A stretch of 11,092 nt of DNA, taken from assembly GCA_902470895.1 (NCBI GenBank), contig CABRID010000069.1, positions 1 to 11,092 of the forward strand, read 5' to 3'. The stretch comes from an uncultured Collinsella sp. (lineage in GTDB: Bacteria; Actinomycetota; Coriobacteriia; Coriobacteriales; Coriobacteriaceae). Below, piece after piece: positions 1-6,161 of the stretch (positions within the stretch are counted from its first letter, which is position 1; each line of letters opens with the position of its first letter). A program made the translations under genes and the position numbers. The notes beneath the pieces were generated by a model. The model ran no database searches. It was not told where the DNA came from and was given only the letters and a program-made list of their open reading frames with translations.

Positions 1-46
1 AGATCAGCCTCGGTCTCGTGGGCTCGGAGATGTGTATAAGAGACAG
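1..46 (+). other. Nextera (Tn5) sequencing adapter left on contig end, with i7 index
   Basis: This is library adapter, not genome. Positions 28-46 are the 19-bp Tn5 mosaic end AGATGTGTATAAGAGACAG, and 13-27 match the rest of the Nextera read-2 adapter (GTCTCGTGGGCTCGG). Positions 5-12 (CAGCCTCG) sit exactly where the i7 index belongs and are, from memory, the adapter-strand form of index N710. AGAT at 1-4 matches the end of the P7 primer. Genomic sequence begins at about 47. The reverse-strand translation here gives the well-known adapter peptide LLYTSPSPRD. Confidence 0.98.
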
Positions 47-48
47 GC

Positions 49-2418
49 CTGGGCGTGCTCGGCGATTGGGACAACCCCTATCTGACGCTCTATCACCAGC
101 ATGACGCCGCCGACATCGAGGTTTTCAAGGCCATGTTCGACAAGGGCATGATCTATCGCGGTCACAAGCCCGTTCACTGGTGCAAGCACTGCCATACCGC
201 ACTTGCTGAGGCCGAGATTGAGTACTCCGACGAGACGAGCCCGTCCATCTTCGTGCGCTTTGAGATGACCTCCAAGCCCGCCGGCCTCGAGAACTTCGAC
301 GGCCCGGTTGACTTTATCATCTGGACGACCACGCCGTGGACCATCCCCTCCGACCAGGCAGTTTCTCTCAAGCCCGGTGCCGCCTACGTCGCCGTTGAGC
401 ACGACGGCCGCGCCGAGGTCATGCTCGAGGACCTAGCTCCCAAGTGCTGCGAGGAGTTTGGCTGGGAGTACACCCCGGTTGTGGTCGACGGCAAGCCCTA
501 TGTGGTTCCCGCCGAGACCTTCCATCACATTCACTATAAGCAGCCGATCTTTGACGGTGTCGAGGGCGTTGCGCTGTTGGCCGATTACGTCGGTGTCGAT
601 GACGGTACCGGTATCGTCCACAACTCGCCCGGTCACGGCGTCGACGACTACTTCGCCTGCCTCAAGGAGGGCATCACCGACATTTGCATGCCGGTCGATG
701 ACGACGGCAAGTTCTACACCGGCGAGGAGTTTGGCACCGGCGGCCCCTTCAGCGGCATGGATACCGACGAGGCCAACCCGCACATCATCGAGTTCCTGCG
801 CGAGCGCGGCACCCTGGTCCTCGAGAAGAAGATCACGCACAGCTATCCGCACTGCTGGCGCTGCAAGCACCCGGTGCTCTTCCGTGCTACCGACCAGTGG
901 TTCGTCTCGATGGACAAGACCGGTCTGCGCGAGCAGGCTGGCAAAGAGGTCCGCGAGAACGTCAAGTGGTATCCGGCTCACGCCGCCAACCGCATCGGCG
1001 CCATGGTCGAGCAGCGTCCCGACTGGTGCATCAGCCGTCAGCGCAACTGGGGCGTGCCTATCCCCAGCTACACTTGCGCCGACTGCGGCGAGAAGGTCAT
1101 GAACGACGCCACGCTCGACGCCGTCATCAAGCTCTTCCACGAGAAGGGCTCCGACGCCTGGTTCACCGACGCTCCCGAGAGCTACCTGGGCGAGGCTTGC
1201 GTTTGCCCCAAGTGTGGCGGCCATCACCTCAAGGCTGATAAGGACATTCTCGACGTGTGGTGGGACTCCGGCGTGTCTTGGAAGGCCGTCTGCGAGTACC
1301 GCCCCGAGCTGGAGTACCCGGCGGATGTGTACCTCGAGGGCTCCGACCAGCACCGCGGTTGGTTCCAGAGCTCGCTGCTCACCTCGGTGGGCGCCAACGG
1401 CTACGCTCCGTACAAGGCGGTCGTCTCGCAGGGCTTCACCCTCGACGGCCAGGGCCGTAAGATGTCCAAGTCGCTCGGCAACGTCATCGACCCCAATAAG
1501 GTCTGCGACGAGATGGGCGCCGACATCATCCGTCTGTGGGTTGCCTCTGTCGACACCAGCTCCGACGTCTCCATCGACCACGAGATCCTTGCTCGTACGT
1601 CCGATGCCTACCGTCGCTTCCGCAACACGCTGCGCTTCCTGCTCTCCGAGCTCGAGGGCCAGTTTGAGCCCGAGACCGACGGCGTCGCCTTTGTCGACCT
1701 GCTGCCGCTCGACAAGCTCATGGTTGCCCGCCTGACCCAGGTCCAGGCCGAGGTCGACGATGCCTACGCCAGCTACGAGTTCCCGCGCGCCTACCGTGCG
1801 CTCTACGACTTCGTGGTTACCGAGCTTTCCAACGTGTACCTCGACGCCCTGAAGGATCGTCTGTACTGCGATAAGCCCGGTTCGCTTGAGCGCCGCAGTG
1901 CCCAGACCGTGCTGGCCGAGCTCTTCTCGATGCTCATGCGCGATCTGCAGCCGATCCTGTCCTACACCGTCGACGAGGCCATGGCCTATGCGCCCGCCGG
2001 CTGCGTCGACCACCAGAAGTACGCCGCGCTGCTCGATTGGTACAAGTCGCCCATCACGGTCGATGAGGCCAACGAGTTTGAGGGCGTGCTCGAGGCTTCA
2101 CTCGAGCTCCGTAGCGCCGTGACCAAGGCCCTTGAGGATGCCCGTTCCGCCGGCACCTTCACTAAGAGCCAGCAGGTCCGCGTCAAGGCGGTCGTTCCCG
2201 CCGAGATGTACGCGCTGCTGACCGGCGTCAAGGCGGTCGACCTGGCCGAGTTCTACATCGTCTCCGATGTTGAGCTGACCCAGGGCGAGGAGCTCTCCGT
2301 TGCCATCGAGGCAGCCGAGGGCGAGTGCTGCGACCGTTGCTGGAACTATCGCACCACCGTCGGCGAGTACAACGGCCACGCGCATATTTGCAAGCGCTGC
2401 GCGGAGGCGCTGAACTAG
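49..2418 (+). CDS. ileS: Isoleucyl-tRNA synthetase, 5'-truncated
   Basis: Class I aminoacyl-tRNA synthetase that activates isoleucine and charges tRNA-Ile in the cytoplasm. The reading frame is open from the adapter junction: 49-60 encode LGVL, continuing as GDWDNPY, a conserved IleS segment. About 150 N-terminal residues, including the HIGH motif, are missing because the contig ends. GTG at 55 is an internal Val codon, not a start. Visible in order: WTTTPWT of the CP1 editing domain (322-342); GTGIV followed by HNSPGHGVDDY (604-651), with the aspartates kept; HCWRCK near 850; a Cys-x2-Cys pair near 1075-1090 and a second near 1205-1220, resembling a zinc knuckle inserted in the catalytic domain; DVWWDSGVSW (about 1252-1281); KMSKS (1459-1473); and a C-terminal zinc finger with cysteines at 2326-2340 and 2389-2400. 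The Zn finger and the AHAANRIGAMVEQ context suggest the common mupirocin-sensitive bacterial type, by inference. The stop is TAG at 2416-2418, followed by lspA as in many bacteria. Confidence 0.98.
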   Translation: MGVLGDWDNPYLTLYHQHDAADIEVFKAMFDKGMIYRGHKPVHWCKHCHTALAEAEIEYSDETSPSIFVRFEMTSKPAGLENFDGPVDFIIWTTTPWTIPSDQAVSLKPGAAYVAVEHDGRAEVMLEDLAPKCCEEFGWEYTPVVVDGKPYVVPAETFHHIHYKQPIFDGVEGVALLADYVGVDDGTGIVHNSPGHGVDDYFACLKEGITDICMPVDDDGKFYTGEEFGTGGPFSGMDTDEANPHIIEFLRERGTLVLEKKITHSYPHCWRCKHPVLFRATDQWFVSMDKTGLREQAGKEVRENVKWYPAHAANRIGAMVEQRPDWCISRQRNWGVPIPSYTCADCGEKVMNDATLDAVIKLFHEKGSDAWFTDAPESYLGEACVCPKCGGHHLKADKDILDVWWDSGVSWKAVCEYRPELEYPADVYLEGSDQHRGWFQSSLLTSVGANGYAPYKAVVSQGFTLDGQGRKMSKSLGNVIDPNKVCDEMGADIIRLWVASVDTSSDVSIDHEILARTSDAYRRFRNTLRFLLSELEGQFEPETDGVAFVDLLPLDKLMVARLTQVQAEVDDAYASYEFPRAYRALYDFVVTELSNVYLDALKDRLYCDKPGSLERRSAQTVLAELFSMLMRDLQPILSYTVDEAMAYAPAGCVDHQKYAALLDWYKSPITVDEANEFEGVLEASLELRSAVTKALEDARSAGTFTKSQQVRVKAVVPAEMYALLTGVKAVDLAEFYIVSDVELTQGEELSVAIEAAEGECCDRCWNYRTTVGEYNGHAHICKRCAEALN

Positions 2419-2419
2419 C

Positions 2420-2466
2420 CGTTGGGGACGTTCTTAAACGACTGTCAAACAAGAACGTCCCCAACG
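2420..2466. repeat. Perfect 16-bp inverted repeat (REP-like palindrome, GGGGAC core)
   Basis: The left arm CGTTGGGGACGTTCTT (2420-2435) and right arm AAGAACGTCCCCAACG (2451-2466) are exact reverse complements around a 15-nt loop. It begins one base after the ileS stop tag. No T-run follows directly, and a separate terminator lies just downstream, so this is probably not itself the terminator. The GGGGAC/GTCCCC core recurs at 5649-5654. It resembles dispersed intergenic palindromes that I associate with Coriobacteriia genomes. Copy number cannot be judged from one window. Confidence 0.7.
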
Positions 2467-2484
2467 TCAACTTTTGTCACGTCC

Positions 2485-2523
2485 AAGCGGCATTCTGTTT
2501 TTCGGAATGCCGCTTTCGTTTTT
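2485..2523 (+). terminator. Rho-independent terminator of ileS
   Basis: A perfect 11-bp stem, AAGCGGCATTC (2485-2495) paired with GAATGCCGCTT (2505-2515), has a 9-nt loop and is followed by TCGTTTTT ending at 2523. The position, after ileS and before lspA, suggests that lspA is transcribed separately. Confidence 0.85.
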
Positions 2524-2578
2524 AGCTGGTTATTTCGCTAGCGTTGGTGAATATGCTGCGCGTTTGGCGTTTGTCACT

Positions 2579-2584
2579 ATAAGA
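2579..2584 (+). promoter_or_regulatory. Possible -10 box upstream of lspA
   Basis: TATAAG differs from TATAAT by one base and lies 52 bases before the chosen lspA start, downstream of the ileS terminator. No good -35 hexamer sits at 17 bases upstream. A TTGTCA at 2571-2576 overlaps the zone but would need a different, weaker -10 (CATTAA, 2595-2600). A promoter is expected here because of the terminator, but its exact position is uncertain. Confidence 0.3.
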
Positions 2585-2635
2585 TGATTACTTGCATTAA
2601 ACGGAATTCGATGTTCTTGAGGGTAGGGGATTGAT

Positions 2636-3235
2636 TTGGGTCGTACTGGGGATATGACGCCGCCTTTGCGTTGGCGGTTGGGTGTTGCTGGTGGGGTGGC
2701 GCTCGTTGTGCTGCTTGTTGACCAGCTGACCAAGCTTGCGGTTCGTGCCGTGGGCGACGCATTGCATGTGACCGTCATCCCCGGTGTCATCGACTTTATG
2801 TTTGTCCGCAATATCGGTGCTGCCTTTAGCATGGGTGAGGGACATGGCATCGCGTTTGCCGTGCTGGCGTTGGCGGTCATTGTCGCCATTGTCGTGTACC
2901 TCGTTCGCGCGCCCCAGCTTGCCCACCTGGAGGTTGTGGGCATGGCGATGGTTGCGGGCGGTGCCATCGGCAACGCTATCGATCGTTTGGCTCTGGGCTT
3001 TGTGACCGATTTTATTGCCACCACCTTCATCGATTTCCCCGTCTTTAACGTGGCGGACATCGGCATTACCGTGGGCGTCGTGCTTGCCCTCTTTGGCTAC
3101 ATGTTCTTGAGCCCCGCGGCCCGCGAAGTCGATGCGACCGCCGAGCTCAACGCCCGTGACGAGGCCCGCGCCAAGCGCAAGGCTAAGCAGCGTGGGGAGC
3201 GTGCCCGCAAGATTCGCGAAAGGAATGAGCGTTAA
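2636..3235 (+). CDS. lspA: Lipoprotein signal peptidase (signal peptidase II)
   Basis: Membrane aspartyl protease that removes signal peptides from diacylglyceryl-modified prolipoproteins. Family motifs are all present: VDQLTK (residues 28-33, first membrane helix), VRNIGAAFS (57-65), GGAIGNAIDR (108-117), VTDFI (123-127) and FNVADI (137-142). D125 and D141 fit the catalytic aspartate pair. Four hydrophobic segments are visible (about 15-29, 71-90, 99-116, 140-160). A TTG start at 2636 is chosen because AGGGGA (2625-2630) lies 5 bases upstream. The alternative ATG at 2654 has only GGGG two bases away, which is too close. At 199 residues it is longer than the usual 150-170 because of a charged tail of about 40 residues rich in Arg, Lys and Glu. 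Its last base overlaps the next start (TAATG), so the two are translationally coupled. Confidence 0.95.
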   Translation: MGRTGDMTPPLRWRLGVAGGVALVVLLVDQLTKLAVRAVGDALHVTVIPGVIDFMFVRNIGAAFSMGEGHGIAFAVLALAVIVAIVVYLVRAPQLAHLEVVGMAMVAGGAIGNAIDRLALGFVTDFIATTFIDFPVFNVADIGITVGVVLALFGYMFLSPAAREVDATAELNARDEARAKRKAKQRGERARKIRERNER

Positions 3236-4248
3236 TGGCCGACATCCATATTCTTGTTGCCGACGATTCCGCTGGTCAGCGTCTTGACGCCTATCTAGGT
3301 GCCAACGATGGCTGCCCCACGCGCTCTGCCTGCGCGCACTTAATCGAGGGCGGAGCCGTTGCCGTCAATGGCGAGACCTGCCTATCCAAAAAATACGCCG
3401 TGCGTGCCGGCGATCGTATTTCGGTCGATCTGCCCGAGCCGCACGATCCCACCGATGTGATTCCCGAGGCCATCCCGCTCGACATTCGCTATGAGGACGA
3501 CTATCTCATTGTGCTCTCCAAGCAGCGCGGGCTGGTGTGCCATCCCGCCCACGGCCACGAGAGCGGCACGCTTGCGAACGCCTTGGTCTACCACTGCGGT
3601 ATCGATCATCTTGGTACCGTGCAGGGTGAGGACCGCCCCGGCATCGTGCATCGCCTGGATCGCGATACCTCGGGCCTTATGCTCGCGGCAAAAGACGACG
3701 ACACCCAGCGCGCGCTTCAAAATCTCATTCGCACGCGTACGCTCGACCGCCGCTATATCACGCTTGTCCACGGGCACATCGCCATGGACGAGGGCACCAT
3801 CAATACCGGTATCGCCCGTTCTACGCGCGACCGCGTCAAGATGGCGGTTTCGGACGACCCCTTTGCCCGTCAGGCCATTACGACCTTTAAAGTCCTCGAG
3901 CGCTTTGATTCCACGCGCTTTGACGATGGTTATACGCTCGTTGAGTGCCATCTGTTTACCGGTCGCACGCACCAGATTCGCGTGCATATGCGTCATATCA
4001 ACCACGCCTGCGTGGGCGATCCACTCTACGGCAAGTGCGATGCGCGCGCCGACCAGGGCCTGACCAGGCAGTTCCTTCATTCCTGGCGCGTGGCGTTCGA
4101 CCATCCCGTGACGGGGGAGCGCATTGAGTGTCGCGACGAGTTGCCGTGGGATCTCGCTGCTGTTCTCGACGATCTGGCTCCGCGCTCGCTCGGTCGCACG
4201 GCCGTTGGAGATGAAATCGTTCCGCAGCTCGGTCTTCTCGAAGCCTAG
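3235..4248 (+). CDS. rluD: RluA/RluD-family 23S rRNA pseudouridine synthase
   Basis: Predicted to isomerise uridine to pseudouridine in large-subunit rRNA. The N-terminal region (about residues 10-70, containing GQRLDAYL and GGAVAVNG) matches an S4 RNA-binding domain. The catalytic domain follows, with the signature HRLDRDTSGLM at 139-149. D142 is the family's catalytic aspartate. GRTHQIRVHM (about 243-252) is the conserved distal motif, followed by GDPLYG. The 337-residue length is near the family norm (about 300-325). The ATG at 3235 overlaps the lspA stop by one base, with AAGGA 10 bases upstream. The lspA-rluD pairing also occurs in Bacillus (ylyB beside lspA), which supports a YlyB/RluD-like assignment. 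The exact target uridines (RluD, RluC or RluA type) cannot be fixed from the sequence. Confidence 0.93.
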   Translation: MADIHILVADDSAGQRLDAYLGANDGCPTRSACAHLIEGGAVAVNGETCLSKKYAVRAGDRISVDLPEPHDPTDVIPEAIPLDIRYEDDYLIVLSKQRGLVCHPAHGHESGTLANALVYHCGIDHLGTVQGEDRPGIVHRLDRDTSGLMLAAKDDDTQRALQNLIRTRTLDRRYITLVHGHIAMDEGTINTGIARSTRDRVKMAVSDDPFARQAITTFKVLERFDSTRFDDGYTLVECHLFTGRTHQIRVHMRHINHACVGDPLYGKCDARADQGLTRQFLHSWRVAFDHPVTGERIECRDELPWDLAAVLDDLAPRSLGRTAVGDEIVPQLGLLEA

Positions 4249-4266
4249 CCAGTATTAGGTGGTTTC

Positions 4267-4298
4267 TTGAACTCGGTAAGCCTGCGGTAAGATATACG
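4267..4298 (+). promoter_or_regulatory. Candidate promoter with CGGTAAG direct repeat, upstream of the glycosyltransferase
   Basis: TTGAAC (4267-4272) resembles a -35 box. Possible -10 boxes are TAAGAT (4288-4293, 15-bp spacing) and AGATAT (4290-4295, 17-bp spacing). Two identical heptamers, CGGTAAG at 4274-4280 and 4285-4291, lie 11 bp apart inside this region, about one helical turn. The 82-base gap between rluD and the glycosyltransferase shows no terminator hairpin, so read-through from rluD is also possible. Confidence 0.4.
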
Positions 4299-4330
4299 AT
4301 TGTTTACGTTACGCGTTGCTGGGAGCCTGC

Positions 4331-5626
4331 ATGCTCGCCTTTTTACAAACCAACACATTCATCGTGATCTTCAACCAGATTGTCGTCACGCTGCTCACGG
4401 TCTGCTTTCTGTACCAGGTGGTCTTCTTTGTCATTGGCGCTCTTCGTGGCGAGGTCGCGCCTCCCAAGGCCAAAAAACTCCATCGCTATGCCTTTTTTAT
4501 CGCGGCGCATAATGAGGAGGCCGTGATCGCCAACCTCGTTCGCTCCATCAAGGACCAGGATTATCCGTCCGAGCTCATCGAGGTTTTCGTGGTCGCCGAT
4601 GCCTGCACCGACAACACGGCGCAGCTCGCGCGCGAGGCCGGTGCCATTGTTTACGAGCGCAATGACCTGGCCCGCAAGGGCAAGAGCTGGGTCATGGACT
4701 TTGGCTTCGACCGCATTCTCAACGAGTATCCCGACACGTTTGAGGGCTACTTTATCTTCGATGCCGATAACGTTATCTCCCGCGATTACGTTTCCAAGAT
4801 GAATGATGCCTTTGACCAGGGCTTCCATGTGGTCACGAGCTATCGCAATTCCAAGAACTTCGGCAGCTCGTGGATCTCGGCTGCTAATGCCACGTGGTAT
4901 CTACGCGAGGCGCGCTTCCTCAACAACGCGCGTAATATCTGCAAGACGTCCTGCGCTGTTTCGGGTTCGGGTTACCTTATCTCGTCAAGCGTTATCGAGG
5001 GCATGCACGGTTGGCAGTTCCACACGCTGACCGAGGACATTCAGTTCACTACGTTCTGCGCTATTCACGGTATTCGCATTGGCTATGCGCCGGCGGAGTT
5101 CTTTGACGAGCAACCCGTGACGTTCAAGGCATCCTGGAAGCAGCGTATGCGCTGGACCAAGGGCTTTTACCAGGTGTTCTTTACCTACGGTAAGCATCTG
5201 GTCAAGTCGACGTTCCGCTATCATCGCTTTGCCGCCTACGACATGTTTATGACGATCGCCCCGGGTATGCTGCTATCGCTGATCTCGATGCTCGCTAATG
5301 CGACGTTCTTGATTGTGGGTGGCCTTTCGCATGGTTTCTTGGCTACCGAAGTCGAGATGCAGGCGTGCGCCGCTTCGCTCATTATGACCTTCGCCATGAT
5401 GTATCAGACCTTCTTTATCCTGGCGCTGCTCACGACTATCTTTGAGTACAAGCACATTCACTGCGCGCAAAAGTGGCGTCTGGTGACTAACCTGTTTACC
5501 TTCCCGATCTTTATGTTCAGCTATATCCCCATCACGGTGGCCGCGCTGTTCCTGAAGGTCGACTGGGTGCCGACGCAGCACGCCGTCAACGTTACCCTTG
5601 ACGAGGTCATGCAAGGCGCCAAATAA
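4331..5626 (+). CDS. Membrane-bound family 2 glycosyltransferase
   Basis: Predicted inverting GT-A glycosyltransferase using a nucleotide sugar on the cytoplasmic face to build an envelope or surface glycan. An N-terminal membrane helix (about residues 13-38) precedes the GT2 domain. FIAAHNEE (about 57-64) and VVADACTDNT mark the nucleotide-binding half. FDADN (143-147) supplies the DxD metal site (D144, D146). TED (234-236) fits the catalytic-base motif, and QRMRW (271-275) is the QxxRW motif of the hyaluronan, cellulose and poly-GlcNAc synthase-like group. Three more membrane segments follow (about 303-332, 350-378, 396-415). The ATG at 4331 is chosen because GGGAG lies 5 bases upstream. 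A TTG at 4316 is in frame but has no ribosome-binding site. Sugar specificity and product are unknown, and no partner polysaccharide genes are adjacent. The QxxRW motif hints at processive synthesis but does not prove it. Confidence 0.88.
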   Translation: MLAFLQTNTFIVIFNQIVVTLLTVCFLYQVVFFVIGALRGEVAPPKAKKLHRYAFFIAAHNEEAVIANLVRSIKDQDYPSELIEVFVVADACTDNTAQLAREAGAIVYERNDLARKGKSWVMDFGFDRILNEYPDTFEGYFIFDADNVISRDYVSKMNDAFDQGFHVVTSYRNSKNFGSSWISAANATWYLREARFLNNARNICKTSCAVSGSGYLISSSVIEGMHGWQFHTLTEDIQFTTFCAIHGIRIGYAPAEFFDEQPVTFKASWKQRMRWTKGFYQVFFTYGKHLVKSTFRYHRFAAYDMFMTIAPGMLLSLISMLANATFLIVGGLSHGFLATEVEMQACAASLIMTFAMMYQTFFILALLTTIFEYKHIHCAQKWRLVTNLFTFPIFMFSYIPITVAALFLKVDWVPTQHAVNVTLDEVMQGAK

Positions 5627-5634
5627 CCACCACC

Positions 5635-5676
5635 AAAACCACCGCAAAGGGGACAGGCACCTTTGTGGTGGTTTTT
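5635..5676 (+). terminator. Hairpin terminator with GGGGACAGGCACC motif, after the glycosyltransferase
   Basis: AAAACCACCGCAAAGG (5635-5650) pairs with CCTTTGTGGTGGTTTT (5660-5675) along 16 positions, one of them G:U, around a 9-nt loop. The right arm runs into a T-rich tract (TTTTTGCTTTT). It starts 9 bases after the stop at 5624-5626. An extra ACCACC copy at 5626-5634 allows register-shifted pairing. It contains GGGGACAGGCACC, and shares GGGGAC with the palindrome at 2420-2466, so it may be a REP-type unit serving as terminator. Confidence 0.75.
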
Positions 5677-5707
5677 GCTTTTGCGATGCAGCTCGAGGAG
5701 GAGTCCG

Positions 5708-6130
5708 ATGGTCTATATCCCGTTTTGGATTTGCATCTTTGCCGGCGTGGCAATTGATGCCCGAGAGCGACGGTTTCCCAATGGGCTTGCCGGCGCATGT
5801 GCCGTGGCGGCGTTGGCGGGCGTTTGGCTCGACCTCGATTTGAACACAGCGCTTGACCACGCCGGTCTTGCGGTCATCGTCTACCTTGGCCTTGTGCTTA
5901 CCGAGTCGCTCTGGCGTAGAGTTCGCCACGCTCCTGGCATTGGCATGGGGGACGTCAAGGCACTCTTTGCCCTTTGTACCTTCGATCCCCTGGGCGGCGT
6001 TGTCGCGTTTGCGGTTGCGCTCCTGACCCTTGCCGTCGCTTGCCTCTTCACAAAATCACGCTCCCTGCCATTGCTCCCGTTTTTGGTGCCGATTTTTGCC
6101 ATAATCGAGGTCGTGGGCTGCACTTTGTAA
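5708..6130 (+). CDS. Minimal A24-family prepilin peptidase (TadV/CpaA-like)
   Basis: Predicted integral membrane aspartyl protease that cleaves leader peptides of type IV or Flp prepilins. The two signature aspartates are present: D17 in VAIDARERRFPN and D82 in GIGMGDVK, the GxGD motif. At 140 residues it contains only the peptidase core. The N-terminal cysteine-rich methylase domain of full-length PilD is absent, as in TadV/CpaA and many Gram-positive forms. Hydrophobic segments span about 3-18, 26-40, 48-64, 83-112 and 117-138. The ATG at 5708 has an excellent GAGGAGGAG Shine-Dalgarno tract at 5695-5703, 4 bases upstream. No pilin, ATPase or secretin genes occur in the window, so its substrate must be encoded elsewhere. 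It follows the glycosyltransferase after a terminator-like hairpin. Confidence 0.85.
   Translation: MVYIPFWICIFAGVAIDARERRFPNGLAGACAVAALAGVWLDLDLNTALDHAGLAVIVYLGLVLTESLWRRVRHAPGIGMGDVKALFALCTFDPLGGVVAFAVALLTLAVACLFTKSRSLPLLPFLVPIFAIIEVVGCTL
6097..6105 (+). promoter_or_regulatory. Candidate extended -10 promoter for the dNTPase gene
   Basis: TGCCATAAT is a TGn extended -10 with CATAAT (6100-6105), one base from consensus. It lies inside the last codons of the prepilin peptidase gene, 57 bases before the next start. No convincing -35 is present, which extended -10 promoters tolerate. A chance match is possible. Confidence 0.35.
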
Positions 6131-6161
6131 CCGATTGCGCATCCTTCTTAAGGAGCATGCC

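Noticed and set aside
28..46. Tn5/IS50 mosaic end as evidence of a natural transposon
   Set aside because: It continues into the Nextera primer and index sequence, and an inverted copy caps the other end. This is library adapter.
4..402. 132-residue - strand open frame at the contig start
   Set aside because: Its end is translated sequencing adapter, and the remainder is antisense to ileS.
433..2013. 526-residue open frame on the - strand inside ileS
   Set aside because: It is antisense to a certain IleS reading frame and arises from G/C-rich third positions. No ribosome-binding site or recognisable domain; composition is Val/Gly/Leu/Asp-biased as expected for a shadow.
2325..2525. 66-residue + strand open frame spanning the ileS end and terminator
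   Set aside because: It reads through the ileS zinc finger in another frame and then the palindrome and terminator. No ribosome-binding site or domain.
2530..3066. 178-residue - strand open frame opposite lspA
   Set aside because: LspA on the + strand has all catalytic and membrane motifs, while this frame is rich in Thr, Ala, Ser and Met with no domain.
4316..4330. TTG at 4316 as the glycosyltransferase start
   Set aside because: No ribosome-binding site upstream, whereas ATG 4331 has GGGAG at ideal spacing.
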